A stretch of DNA of 64,000 nt from Pseudomonas veronii (GTDB lineage: Bacteria; Pseudomonadota; Gammaproteobacteria; Pseudomonadales; Pseudomonadaceae), in contig NZ_JYLL01000012.1 of NCBI RefSeq assembly GCF_001439695.1, positions 62,001 to 126,000 of the forward strand. The letters run 5' to 3'. Numbering within the stretch: the first letter of the stretch is position 1; every line of letters begins with the position of its first letter. A program made the position numbers and the translations under genes. The notes under the pieces are model-generated. The model had not been told where the DNA came from and searched no databases. It saw only the letters and a program-made list of their open reading frames with translations. Shown here piece by piece: positions 8,347-16,733 of this stretch.

Positions 8347-9234
8347 GTGGAAAAGTTTAAAGGCGCCTTGCTGGTAGGCGCTCTCCGGTTGTTTGCCCTG
8401 CTGCCCTGGCGCGCCGTGCAAGCCGTAGGTTCGGCGATTGGCTGGATCATGTGGAAAACCCCCAACCGCTCCCGCGACACGGTGCGGATCAACCTCTCAA
8501 AGTGCTTCCCTGACATGGACCCGGCCGAGCGCGAGCGCCTGGTGGGCCGCAGCCTGATGGACATCGGCAAGTCCCTGACCGAAAGCGCCTGCGCCTGGAT
8601 CTGGCCGGCCCAGCGCTCCATCGACCTGGTGCGCGAAGTCGAAGGCCTGGAAGTCCTCCACGAAGCCCTGGCCTCGGGCAAAGGCGTGGTCGGTATCACC
8701 AGCCACCTGGGCAACTGGGAGGTGTTGAACCACTTCTATTGCAGCCAGTGCAAACCGATCATTTTCTACCGCCCGCCGAAGCTCAAGGCGGTGGATGACC
8801 TGCTGCGCAAGCAACGCGTGCAACTGGGTAACCGCGTGGCGGCGTCCACCAAGGAAGGCATCCTCAGTGTCATCAAGGAAGTGCGCAAGGGCGGCCAGGT
8901 GGGCATTCCGGCCGACCCGGAGCCGGCTGAATCGGCGGGGATCTTCGTGCCGTTCTTCGCCACCCAGGCGCTGACCAGCAAGTTCGTGCCGAACATGCTC
9001 GCGGGCCACAAGGCGGTCGGTGTATTCCTGCATGCCCTGCGCCTGCCGGACGGTTCAGGCTACAAAGTGATCCTGGAAGCAGCGCCGGAAGACATGTACA
9101 GCACCGACACCGCCACCTCCTGCGCGGCGATGAGCAAGGTGGTGGAGCGTTATGTCGGCGCCTACCCGAGCCAGTACATGTGGAGCATGAAGCGCTTCAA
9201 GAAACGCCCGCCGGGTGAGGCGCGGTGGTACTGA
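8347..9234 (+). CDS. Lipid A biosynthesis lauroyl/secondary acyltransferase (LpxL/HtrB family)
   Basis: A 295-residue inner-membrane acyltransferase of the LpxL/LpxM family, which adds a secondary acyl chain to lipid A from acyl-ACP. It starts at GTG 8347 with AGGAG seven bases upstream. There is an N-terminal hydrophobic anchor (about residues 7-38), the motif SHLGNWEVLNHF (HX4E), and a second block around PADPEPAESAGIFVPFF. The substrate chain length cannot be told from sequence. Pseudomonads usually have more than one copy, so I give no firm symbol. Confidence 0.9.
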   Translation: MEKFKGALLVGALRLFALLPWRAVQAVGSAIGWIMWKTPNRSRDTVRINLSKCFPDMDPAERERLVGRSLMDIGKSLTESACAWIWPAQRSIDLVREVEGLEVLHEALASGKGVVGITSHLGNWEVLNHFYCSQCKPIIFYRPPKLKAVDDLLRKQRVQLGNRVAASTKEGILSVIKEVRKGGQVGIPADPEPAESAGIFVPFFATQALTSKFVPNMLAGHKAVGVFLHALRLPDGSGYKVILEAAPEDMYSTDTATSCAAMSKVVERYVGAYPSQYMWSMKRFKKRPPGEARWY

Positions 9235-9254
9235 CTCAAAGGCAACCCAAAACC

Positions 9255-9347
9255 AATGTGGGAGGGGGCTTGCCCCCGATAGCAGTGTGTCAGCCAATGC
9301 ATATTTGACTGAACCTCCGCTATCGGGGGCAAGCCCCCTCCCACATT
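9255..9347. repeat. REPIN: two inverted REP elements
   Basis: A 29-base REP unit (starting AATGTGGGAGGGGGCTTG) and its near-perfect inverse flank a 35-base AT-richer centre. It is the same family as the copies near 21297, 39584 and 61416. It lies between the convergent lpxL-like gene and the TPR gene and can fold into a long hairpin, so it may also end transcription from both sides. Confidence 0.9.
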
Positions 9348-9357
9348 TGAGTTCCGC

Positions 9358-9669
9358 TTAGGCCTTGCGGTCGAGTTTTTTCAGGAACACCGTCATTTCT
9401 TTCTCGGCCTGCTTGTCGCCATGGGCCTGGGCCGCTTCAATACCCTTCCCCCAGGCCAGTCGCGCGGCGGCCTGATCGCCAAGCCCGACGTGGGCCTTCC
9501 CCAACAACTTCCACGCCGCCGAATACTTCGGATCAAACTCGACACACTTGTGCAGATGCTCGGCGGCCTTGGCGTTGTCCTTCAGGTCCAGATAACCCTT
9601 GCCCAGCCCAAAGCGCAGCAGGGCGTTATCCACACCCTTGGCCAGCATTTTCTCCAGGGATTCGAGCAT
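9358..9669 (-). CDS. Small tetratricopeptide-repeat protein
   Basis: A 103-residue helical protein with about two TPR units. The first is around ALLRFGLGKGYLDLKDNAKAA, and the second around YSAAWKLLGKAHVGLGDQAAA. The C-terminus is lysine-rich. There is no signal peptide or membrane segment, so it is probably cytoplasmic and a protein-interaction scaffold. It follows trkA by 19 bases on the same strand and is probably the last gene of that transcript. Its partner is unknown. Confidence 0.8.
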   Translation of the reverse strand: MLESLEKMLAKGVDNALLRFGLGKGYLDLKDNAKAAEHLHKCVEFDPKYSAAWKLLGKAHVGLGDQAAARLAWGKGIEAAQAHGDKQAEKEMTVFLKKLDRKA

Positions 9670-9688
9670 GTCGGTGTACTCCGTTTGA

Positions 9689-11062
9689 TCAGAAAAAGCT
9701 CAACCCCACGTGGAACAGCTTCTCCACATCGCGGATATGTTTTTTATCCACCAGGAACAGGATCACATGGTCACCGGTGGCAATTACCGTGTCGTCGTGG
9801 GCAATGATCACTTCTTCATCGCGAATGATCGCACCGATGGTGGTACCCGGCGGCAAGCCGATGTCGCGGATGGCCTTGCCGATCACCTTGCTCGACTTCG
9901 AGTCGCCATGGGCGATCGCCTCGATGGCTTCCGCCGCGCCGCGGCGCAGGGAGTGGACGCTGACGATATCGCCACGGCGCACGTGGGTGAGCAAGGTGCC
10001 GATAGTCGCCAACTGCGGGCTGATGGCGATGTCGATATCGCCGCCCTGGATCAGGTCGACATACGCCGGGTTATTGATGATGGTCATCACCTTCTTCGCC
10101 CCCAGCCGCTTGGCCAGCAGCGATGACATGATGTTGGCTTCGTCATCGTTGGTCAGGGCCAGGAAGATATCGGCGTCGGCGATGTTTTCTTCCATCAACA
10201 GGTCGCGGTCCGAGGCGCTGCCTTGCAGGACTACAGTGCTGTCGAGGGTGTCGGACAAATGCCGGCAGCGCGCCGGGCTCATCTCGATGATCTTCACTTG
10301 GTAGCGGCTTTCGATGGCCTCGGCCAAGCGTTCGCCGATCTGCCCGCCACCGGCGATGACGATGCGTTTATACGTCTCATCGAGACGGCGCATTTCGCTC
10401 ATCACGGCACGAATATTCGCTTTGGCGGCGATGAAGAAGACTTCGTCGTCAGCCTCGATCACCGTGTCGCCCTGGGGCAGGATCGGCCGGTCACGCCGGA
10501 AAATCGCCGCGACGCGGGTTTCCACATTCGGCATGTGTTCGCGCAGTTGGCGCAGTTGCTGGCCGACCAACGGCCCGCCGTAATAGGCCTTCACGGCGAC
10601 CAGTTGCGCTTTGCCGTCGGCGAAGTCGATCACCTGCAACGCGCCGGGAATCTCGATCAGGCGCTTGATGTAGTGGGTGACCACCTGCTCCGGGCTGATC
10701 AGCACGTCCACCGGGATCGCGTCGTTGTCGAACAGGCCGGCGCGGGTCAGGTACGCGGCTTCACGCACCCGGGCGATCTTGGTCGGGGTGTGGAACAGCG
10801 TGTGGGCGACCTGGCACGCGACCATATTGGTCTCGTCGCTGTTGGTCACGGCCACCAGCATATCGGCATCGTCGGCACCCGCCTGACGCAGCACCGTAGG
10901 AAACGACGCACGACCCTGCACGGTACGAATGTCCAGGCGGTCGCCCAGGTTGCGCAGGCGCTCGGCATCGGTGTCGACCACGGTGATGTCGTTGGATTCG
11001 CTGGCCAAATGCTCGGCCAGCGTGCCACCGACCTGCCCTGCCCCGAGGATGATGATTTTCAT
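9689..11062 (-). CDS. trkA: Trk system K+ uptake regulatory protein TrkA
   Basis: A 457-residue peripheral membrane protein that gates the TrkH/TrkG potassium channel in response to NAD(H) and ATP. It has two RCK halves, each with a Rossmann NAD-binding motif: MKIIILGAGQVGGTLAEHLA at the N-terminus and IVIAGGGQIGERLAEAIE near residue 235. Each is followed by a TrkA-C domain. No trkH is nearby, which is normal for pseudomonads. It lies 22 bases downstream of rsmB in the same direction. Confidence 0.97.
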   Translation of the reverse strand: MKIIILGAGQVGGTLAEHLASESNDITVVDTDAERLRNLGDRLDIRTVQGRASFPTVLRQAGADDADMLVAVTNSDETNMVACQVAHTLFHTPTKIARVREAAYLTRAGLFDNDAIPVDVLISPEQVVTHYIKRLIEIPGALQVIDFADGKAQLVAVKAYYGGPLVGQQLRQLREHMPNVETRVAAIFRRDRPILPQGDTVIEADDEVFFIAAKANIRAVMSEMRRLDETYKRIVIAGGGQIGERLAEAIESRYQVKIIEMSPARCRHLSDTLDSTVVLQGSASDRDLLMEENIADADIFLALTNDDEANIMSSLLAKRLGAKKVMTIINNPAYVDLIQGGDIDIAISPQLATIGTLLTHVRRGDIVSVHSLRRGAAEAIEAIAHGDSKSSKVIGKAIRDIGLPPGTTIGAIIRDEEVIIAHDDTVIATGDHVILFLVDKKHIRDVEKLFHVGLSFF

Positions 11063-11084
11063 CCGGTCACTCCCTTTGAACCGT

Positions 11085-12395
11085 TCAGCCGCGTGCGGCG
11101 GCGATCTTGATCAGTTTGGCGTAGTAGAAGCCATCGTGTCCGCCTTCCTGTGCCAGCAATTGGCGCCCGTGGGGTTGCTTGATGCCGGCTGCGGTGGCGA
11201 GGTCCAGCTCGCGCGCGCCGCTGGTACGGGCGAGGAAGGCTTCGATGACCTCGGTGTTCTCGGTGGGCAAGGTAGAACAGGTGGCGTAGAGCAGGATGCC
11301 GCCGACTTCCAGGGTCGGCCACAACGCGTCGAGCAGTTCGCCTTGCAGCACGGCCAGGGCGGCGATGTCGTCGGGTTGGCGGGTCAGCTTGATGTCCGGG
11401 TGGCGACGGATCACGCCGGTGGCGGAGCACGGCGCGTCGAGCAGGATGCGCTGGAACGGCTTGCCGTCCCACCAGGTGGCGGTGTCGCGGCCATCGGCGG
11501 CGATCAGCTCGGCGCTCAGGCCCAGGCGTGCGAGGTTTTCCCGCACGCGCACCAGGCGCTTGGCTTCCAGGTCGACGGCGACGACGCCGGCCAGGTCTTT
11601 TTCGACCTCCAGGATGTGACACGTCTTACCGCCGGGGGCGCAGCAGGCGTCCAGCACCCGCTGGCCTGGGGCCAGGTCGAGCAGGTCGGCCGCCAGTTGC
11701 GCGGCTTCATCCTGCACGCTGATCCAGCCCTCGGCGAAGCCCGGCAGGCTGCGCACGTCGGTGGCGGCTTCGAGCACGATGCCATCGGTGCTGTACATGC
11801 ACGGCGTGGCCGCGATGCCCGCATCGGTCAGCAATTGCAGATAAGCATCGCGGCGGTGATGGCGACGGTTGACCCGCAGGATCATCGGCGGGTGTGCATT
11901 GTTGGCCGCGCAGATGGCTTCCCATTGCTCGGGCCAGAAGGCTTTCAGGGATTTTTGCAGCCAGCGCGGGTGAGCGGTACGCACCACCGGGTCATGTTCC
12001 AGCTCGGCCAGCAGCGCTTCGCTTTCGCGCTGGGCGCGGCGCAGCACGGCGTTGAGCAGGGCTTTGGCCCAGGGTTTTTTCAGCTTTTCGGCGCAGCCGA
12101 CGGTTTCACCGATGGCGGCGTGGGCCGGCACGCGGGTGTAGAGCAATTGATAGAGGCCTACCAGCAGCAGCGCTTCTACATCGGCATCGGCCGCCTTGAA
12201 CGGCTTTTGCAGCAGCTTGGCTGCCAGCGCCGACAGCCGTGGCTGCCAGCGCGCGGTGCCGAAGGCGAGGTCCTGGGTGAAACCGCGATCACGGTCTTCG
12301 ACCTTATCCAACTGGGTCGGCAGCGAACTGTTCAGCGAAGCCTTGCCGTTGAGCACGGCGGCCAGGGCCTTGGCGGCGGCCAGACGCGGGTTCAT
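11085..12395 (-). CDS. rsmB: 16S rRNA (cytosine-967-C5)-methyltransferase
   Basis: A 436-residue RsmB/Sun protein that methylates C967 of 16S rRNA with S-adenosylmethionine. An N-terminal NusB-like helical domain (about residues 1-140) precedes the Rossmann methyltransferase. SAM-binding motif I is LDACCAPGGKTCHILE. The catalytic cysteine is in LLDAPCSATGVIRRHPD. A second cysteine lies in YATCSTLPTEN. The ATG overlaps the fmt stop by four bases, indicating coupled translation. Confidence 0.96.
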   Translation of the reverse strand: MNPRLAAAKALAAVLNGKASLNSSLPTQLDKVEDRDRGFTQDLAFGTARWQPRLSALAAKLLQKPFKAADADVEALLLVGLYQLLYTRVPAHAAIGETVGCAEKLKKPWAKALLNAVLRRAQRESEALLAELEHDPVVRTAHPRWLQKSLKAFWPEQWEAICAANNAHPPMILRVNRRHHRRDAYLQLLTDAGIAATPCMYSTDGIVLEAATDVRSLPGFAEGWISVQDEAAQLAADLLDLAPGQRVLDACCAPGGKTCHILEVEKDLAGVVAVDLEAKRLVRVRENLARLGLSAELIAADGRDTATWWDGKPFQRILLDAPCSATGVIRRHPDIKLTRQPDDIAALAVLQGELLDALWPTLEVGGILLYATCSTLPTENTEVIEAFLARTSGARELDLATAAGIKQPHGRQLLAQEGGHDGFYYAKLIKIAAARG

Positions 12396-13345
12396 TGGGC
12401 GGCCACCCCGAGAAGCGTGCCTACGGCAAATTTCTCACGACGGCTGTTGAACAAATCGCTGAAATTCAGCGCCTTGCCACCGGGCAATTGCAGACGCGTC
12501 AGACACAGCGCCTGTTCACCGCAGGCGACCAGCAGGCCGTCCTTGCTGGCACCGATGATTTCACCGGGGGCACCCTTGCCGTCGGCCAGGGTGGCAGCCA
12601 ACACCTTCAAGGCTTCGCCGTTGAGGGTGCTGTGGCAGATCGGCCACGGGTTGAACGCGCGCACCAGGCGCTCCAGTTCCACGGCCGGGCGGCTCCAGTC
12701 GAGGCGCGCTTCGTCCTTGTTCAGTTTGTGCGCGTAGGTCGCCAGGCTGTCGTCCTGCACCTCGCCTTCGAGGGTGCCGGCAGCGAGCCCGGCAATCGCC
12801 TGGATCACGGCCGGCGGGCCCATCTCGGCCAAGCGATCGTGCAGGCTGCCGCCGGTGTCTTCGGCGGTGATCGGGGTGCTGACTTTCAACAGCATCGGGC
12901 CGGTATCCAGGCCCGCTTCCATACGCATCACGGTCACGCCGCTTTCGCTGTCGCCCGCTTCCACGGCGCGTTGGATCGGTGCCGCACCGCGCCAGCGTGG
13001 CAGCAGCGAGGCATGGCTGTTGATGCAACCCAGGCGCGGGATGTCCAGGACCACTTGGGGCAGGATCAAGCCGTAGGCCACCACCACCAGCAGGTCCGGT
13101 TTCAGCGCGGCCAACTCGGCCTGGGCCTCGGCGTTGCGCAGGGTCGGCGGTTGCAGCACGGGAATGTGGTGCTCCAGCGCCAGTTGCTTGACCGGGCTCG
13201 GCATCAGTTTTTGCCCGCGACCGGCCGGGCGATCCGGCTGGGTGTACACCGCGACGATGTCATAAGGGCTGGCGAGCAGGGCCTTGAGGTGTTCGGCGGC
13301 AAATTCGGGTGTGCCGGCAAAAACAATGCGCAGTGGCTCGGTCAT
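12392..13345 (-). CDS. fmt: Methionyl-tRNA formyltransferase
   Basis: A 317-residue enzyme that formylates initiator Met-tRNA from 10-formyltetrahydrofolate. It opens LRIVFAGTPEFAAEHL. The catalytic block is INSHASLLPRWRGAAPIQRA with the conserved Asn and His; the hydroxymethyl-binding region is TVMRMEAGLDTGPML. The C-terminal tRNA-binding OB domain begins near residue 205. It is followed by overlapping rsmB, and def lies just upstream, but a terminator-like hairpin separates def from fmt. Confidence 0.97.
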   Translation of the reverse strand: MTEPLRIVFAGTPEFAAEHLKALLASPYDIVAVYTQPDRPAGRGQKLMPSPVKQLALEHHIPVLQPPTLRNAEAQAELAALKPDLLVVVAYGLILPQVVLDIPRLGCINSHASLLPRWRGAAPIQRAVEAGDSESGVTVMRMEAGLDTGPMLLKVSTPITAEDTGGSLHDRLAEMGPPAVIQAIAGLAAGTLEGEVQDDSLATYAHKLNKDEARLDWSRPAVELERLVRAFNPWPICHSTLNGEALKVLAATLADGKGAPGEIIGASKDGLLVACGEQALCLTRLQLPGGKALNFSDLFNSRREKFAVGTLLGVAAQ

Positions 13346-13372
13346 GGGCGTTCTCGGTTAAAAGCAGTCACA

Positions 13373-13402
13373 AAAGAAAAAGGCTTGCCGCAGCAAGCCT
13401 TT
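13373..13402 (-). terminator. Terminator-like hairpin between def and fmt
   Basis: On the reverse strand, AAAGGCTTGC, a four-base loop and GCAAGCCTTT are followed by TTTTCTTTT. The stem is perfect over ten pairs. It lies 12 bases after the def stop and 27 bases before the fmt start, so it probably ends or thins out def transcription inside the usual def-fmt-rsmB-trkA operon. Confidence 0.8.
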
Positions 13403-13414
13403 GGAAGAAGGGCA

Positions 13415-13921
13415 TCAAGCTTGCTGGCGGTGCTTTTTTTCCAGCTTCTTCTTGATCCGGTCACGTTTGAGCGTGGACAGGTAATCGACAAACAGCTTGC
13501 CGTTGAGGTGGTCGCATTCGTGCTGGATACACACCGCCAGCAGGCCTTCGGCAACCTGCTCGAAGGGCTTGCCGTCGCGGTCCAGGGCCCTGATCTTCAC
13601 GCGCACCGGGCGCTCGACGTTCTCGTAGAACTCCGGCACCGACAGGCAGCCTTCCTGGTATTCGCCCATTTCGTCGGTCAGCGCTTCGAACTCGGGGTTG
13701 ATGAACACCCGTGGCTCGCTGCGATCTTCGGACAGGTCCATCACCACGACACGCTGATGCACGTTGACCTGGGTCGCGGCGAGGCCGATGCCCGGGGCTT
13801 CATACATTGTTTCAAACATGTCATCGACCAACTGACGAACCTTATCGTCCACTACGGCCACCGGTTTGGCGATCGTGCGCAGGCGCGAGTCGGGGAATTC
13901 GAGGATGTTCAAAATAGCCAT
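13415..13921 (-). CDS. def: Peptide deformylase
   Basis: A 168-residue iron (or zinc) metalloenzyme that removes the formyl group from nascent N-terminal methionine. All three family motifs are present: GIGLAATQVN, EGCLSVPEF (metal-ligand Cys) and QHECDHLNGKLF (HEXXH-like, two metal-ligand His). The length matches the type I enzyme of gammaproteobacteria. It is divergent from the TsaP-like gene at 14057. Confidence 0.97.
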   Translation of the reverse strand: MAILNILEFPDSRLRTIAKPVAVVDDKVRQLVDDMFETMYEAPGIGLAATQVNVHQRVVVMDLSEDRSEPRVFINPEFEALTDEMGEYQEGCLSVPEFYENVERPVRVKIRALDRDGKPFEQVAEGLLAVCIQHECDHLNGKLFVDYLSTLKRDRIKKKLEKKHRQQA

Positions 13922-14056
13922 AAGCGTAATTGCTGCACATGTGAGGTAAAGGCAAATCGGCGTAGGGATGGACCCGCACGGCCGGTGTGGAACGCTCGGA
14001 AGCCGCGAAGGCTATGGCGTTTCACGCGAACGTACATAATAAAGGAGATTCACCCC

Positions 14057-14833
14057 ATGAGGAAATCGCTACTCGTCTTGCTGCTCTGGGCGCCGTTCGC
14101 CCAGGCCCTGCTTCCATCGCCCGGCCCGCGCCTGGATCAACCGACGCAACAGGCCATCCAGCGATTTTTGTTACACAATCGCATCCTCGATTCGCCCCTC
14201 GATCTCGATAACGCGCCCTACGTTGTCGCGGCAGAGGCCGGGCGCGTGCTGGGGGCCAATGGCGAGCGCGTGCATGCCCGCGGCGTCCTGGACCCGGCCC
14301 AGCCAAGCTATGGGATTTTCCGCCGAGGCAAGGTCTACACCGACCCCAAAACCCAGGAGTTACTGGGTATCCACGCCGACGACATCGGCACCGCGCACTG
14401 GGTGATGGCCGGCGACCTGACCACCCTTGCCGTACAACGGGTCACCCAGGAAGTGCGCCCCGGCGACCGCTTGCTGCGTGCCGAACCGCCGGTTGCGCTG
14501 GCCAGCCTGGAAGGCCCGCAGGCCGCGCCGTTTATCGAAGGGCGCATCATCGACGTACCCAAGGGCGTGACGCAGATCGGCGTGCTGGATGCCGTGACCC
14601 TGAATAAAGGCCGCCGCGACGGCCTGGTCGACGGCCAACGGCTGAATGTGATCAAGACCGGCGCCACGGTACGCGACGCTCTCAGCGGCGCTCCGGTGAA
14701 GCTGGCCGATGAGTACGGCGGCATGCTGCTGGTGTTTCGCACCTACGAAAAACTCAGTTACGGCCTGGTCCTCAATGCCTCGCGGCCACTGGCGGTGATG
14801 GACCGTTTCGAGACGGCCCGTCAAACGCAATAA
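14057..14833 (+). CDS. TsaP-like periplasmic protein lacking the LysM domain
   Basis: A 258-residue secreted protein with a signal peptide (MRKSLLVLLLWAPFAQA) and then the C-terminal FlgT-like region of TsaP: FLLHNRILDSPLDLDNAPYV, GIFRRGKVYTDPKTQELLGI, ADDIG, DVPKGVTQIGVLDAVTLNKG and YEKLSYGLVLNASRPL. In the Pseudomonas TsaP that I recall (about 340 residues), a peptidoglycan-binding LysM domain (VxxGDTLWDIS...) lies between these parts. Here it is absent, and the signal peptide runs almost directly into the FlgT-like region. ATG 14057 has AAAGGAG ten bases upstream. The position between def and dprA is the usual place of tsaP. TsaP anchors the type IV pilus secretin to peptidoglycan, so loss of LysM should alter that role. 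Confidence 0.8.
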   Translation: MRKSLLVLLLWAPFAQALLPSPGPRLDQPTQQAIQRFLLHNRILDSPLDLDNAPYVVAAEAGRVLGANGERVHARGVLDPAQPSYGIFRRGKVYTDPKTQELLGIHADDIGTAHWVMAGDLTTLAVQRVTQEVRPGDRLLRAEPPVALASLEGPQAAPFIEGRIIDVPKGVTQIGVLDAVTLNKGRRDGLVDGQRLNVIKTGATVRDALSGAPVKLADEYGGMLLVFRTYEKLSYGLVLNASRPLAVMDRFETARQTQ

Positions 14834-14862
14834 ATAGGCTGCTAAATAAGTTACCAACAGAG

Positions 14863-14871
14863 TTATCCACA
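14863..14871 (+). promoter_or_regulatory. Perfect DnaA box (TTATCCACA) before dprA
   Basis: The exact consensus 9-mer lies 26 bases upstream of the dprA start, inside the likely promoter or leader. Another exact copy is inside dprA (15460-15468). It could let DnaA influence dprA expression, but this is a position-based guess. Confidence 0.45.
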
Positions 14872-14896
14872 GCTTGTTCCGGTCAAGGATGATCAG

Positions 14897-15991
14897 ATGT
14901 ATCCGATAAACAGCAGTGAAATTTCCCCGGCAGAACTGGAAGCCCGGCTACGCTTGCACAGGCTGCCGGAACTGGGCCCGAAGCGTTTTCGCCGGTTGAT
15001 CGACGCGTTCGGCTGCGCCTCGAAGGCGCTCAGCGCGCCGGCCAGCGCCTGGCGTTCGCTCGGCTTGCCCGCCGTCAGCGCCGAGGCCCGGCGCAGCCAT
15101 GAAGTCCGCGAGGGCGCGAGTGTCGCATTGGCCTGGCTGGCGCGTCCGGCCCAGCATTTGCTGATGTGGGACCAGCCTGAGTACCCCGCACTGCTGGCCC
15201 AGATCGATGACGCACCGCCGTTGTTATTCGTCGCCGGCGACCCTGCGATCCTGGAAAAACCCCAGTTGGCCATGGTCGGCAGCCGCCGCGCATCGCGCCC
15301 CGGCATGGACACCGCCGCCGCCTTTTCCCGCAGCCTGGCGAGTGCTGGGTTTGTCATCACCAGCGGCCTGGCCCTGGGCATTGACGGCGCGGCGCATCAA
15401 GCGGCCCTGGAGGTCGGCGGGCAGACCATCGGCGTACTCGGCACCGGCCTGGAAAAGTTTTATCCACAGCGCCACCGACGCCTCGCGGCCGCGATGATTG
15501 CCCAGGGCAGCGCGGTGGTTTCCGAGTTTCCGCTGGACGCCGCGCCCCAGGCCGGCAATTTCCCCCGGCGCAACCGCATCATCAGTGGTCTGTCGCTGGG
15601 CGTGCTGGTGGTGGAAGCCGGCATCGCCAGCGGTTCGCTGATCACCGCGCGGCTCGCCGCCGAGCAAGGGCGCGAGGTGTACGCGATTCCCGGCTCGATC
15701 CATCATCCCGCGGCCAAGGGTTGTCATCAGCTGATCCGCGACGGCGCGGTGTTGGTGGAAACCATCGAGCACATTCTTGAAGGCTTGCGCGGCTGGCAGG
15801 CGCTGCCGTGTCCGGTGCCGCTGCCGGCGACTCATCCGCTGGTCGCACTGCTGCATGCGGCGCCCCACACCAGCGAAGCCCTGGCGATTGCCAGCGGGCG
15901 GCCGTTGTCCCAGGTGCTGGCGAGCCTCACCGAGTTGGAGCTGGAAGGCCAGGTGATCTGCGAAAGCGGGCGTTGGCTCGCGCGCTGCTAG
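14897..15991 (+). CDS. dprA: DNA-processing protein DprA
   Basis: A 364-residue single-stranded-DNA-binding protein that loads RecA on incoming DNA during natural transformation. It has an N-terminal helical (SAM-like) region with LHRLPELGPKRFRRLI. The Rossmann-like core (about residues 85-300) shows MVGSRRASRPGMDTA, SGLALGIDGAAHQAAL, GVLGTGL, FPRRNRIISGLS and VVEAGIASGSLITA. A C-terminal winged helix covers about the last 60 residues. It is followed by tsaC. Length is normal. Confidence 0.95.
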   Translation: MYPINSSEISPAELEARLRLHRLPELGPKRFRRLIDAFGCASKALSAPASAWRSLGLPAVSAEARRSHEVREGASVALAWLARPAQHLLMWDQPEYPALLAQIDDAPPLLFVAGDPAILEKPQLAMVGSRRASRPGMDTAAAFSRSLASAGFVITSGLALGIDGAAHQAALEVGGQTIGVLGTGLEKFYPQRHRRLAAAMIAQGSAVVSEFPLDAAPQAGNFPRRNRIISGLSLGVLVVEAGIASGSLITARLAAEQGREVYAIPGSIHHPAAKGCHQLIRDGAVLVETIEHILEGLRGWQALPCPVPLPATHPLVALLHAAPHTSEALAIASGRPLSQVLASLTELELEGQVICESGRWLARC

Positions 15992-16045
15992 GTTTTGCAG
16001 GGAAGATCGGTAAACTGCGCAGAGCTTTAGTCCGGAGAGTGAGTA

Positions 16046-16603
16046 ATGGTCAACAGGTGGCGTGTGCTGGAAGCCGCACGAGAAATTCGCGCAGGCGCGG
16101 TGATTGCCTATCCGACCGAGGCGGTCTGGGGCCTGGGCTGTGACCCGTGGAACGAAGCGGCGGTGGACCGGCTGCTGGCGATCAAGAACCGCTCGGTGGA
16201 TAAGGGCCTGATCCTGGTCGCGGATACTATCCGCCAGTTCGATTTTCTCTTCGAAGACTTCCCGCAGGATTGGATCGACCGCATGGCCAGCACCTGGCCG
16301 GGGCCGAACACCTGGCTGGTGCCTCATCAGGACCTGTTGCCGGAATGGGTCACGGGGGAGCATGACACCGTGGCGCTGCGGGTCAGCGACCATCCGCTGG
16401 TGCGCGACTTGTGCTCATTGGTCGGGCCATTGATTTCCACCTCGGCCAACCCCCAGGGCCGCCCGGCCGCCCGCACGCGGATTCGCGTCGAGCAGTACTT
16501 CCGTGGCCAGGTCGATCTGGTGTTGGGTGGCGCCCTCGGTGGGCGCAAGAACCCGAGCCTGATTCGCGATCTGGTGACGGGTGAGGTTGTGCGGCCGTCC
16601 TGA
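16046..16603 (+). CDS. tsaC: Threonylcarbamoyl-AMP synthase (YrdC/TsaC family)
   Basis: A 185-residue enzyme that makes threonylcarbamoyl-AMP from threonine, bicarbonate and ATP, the first step of t6A37 modification of ANN-decoding tRNAs. It shows AGAVIAYPTEAVWGLGCDP, the lysine motif IKNRSVDKGLILVAD, TWPGPNTWLVPH and PLISTSANPQGRPAARTR. The short form without the extra Sua5 domain marks it as TsaC. It sits 54 bases after dprA, the usual partner. Confidence 0.95.
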   Translation: MVNRWRVLEAAREIRAGAVIAYPTEAVWGLGCDPWNEAAVDRLLAIKNRSVDKGLILVADTIRQFDFLFEDFPQDWIDRMASTWPGPNTWLVPHQDLLPEWVTGEHDTVALRVSDHPLVRDLCSLVGPLISTSANPQGRPAARTRIRVEQYFRGQVDLVLGGALGGRKNPSLIRDLVTGEVVRPS

Positions 16604-16615
16604 GACCGCGGCGTG

Positions 16616-16705
16616 GCTATCGCGGGCAAGCCCGGCTCCTACATTCGATCGCTGTCCGTCATGACAACACGGTCAAATGTAGGAGCCGGGCTTGCCCGCG
16701 ATGGC
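16616..16705. repeat. REPIN of a second sequence class
   Basis: GCTATCGCGGGCAAGCCCGG and its near-perfect inverse (one mismatch) enclose a 30-base centre. The unit differs from the GTGGGAGGGGGCTTGC class used elsewhere in the window: it has GTAGGAGCCGGGCTTGCC arms. It lies between the convergent tsaC and qor genes. Confidence 0.85.
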
Positions 16706-16733
16706 GCCCTTAGCCACGCCGAAATCCCAAGCC

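Noticed and set aside
9255..9347. CRISPR array or small RNA gene in the repeat-rich gap
   Set aside because: There is one inverted pair and no regularly spaced direct repeats, and the sequence matches the REPIN class seen across the window.
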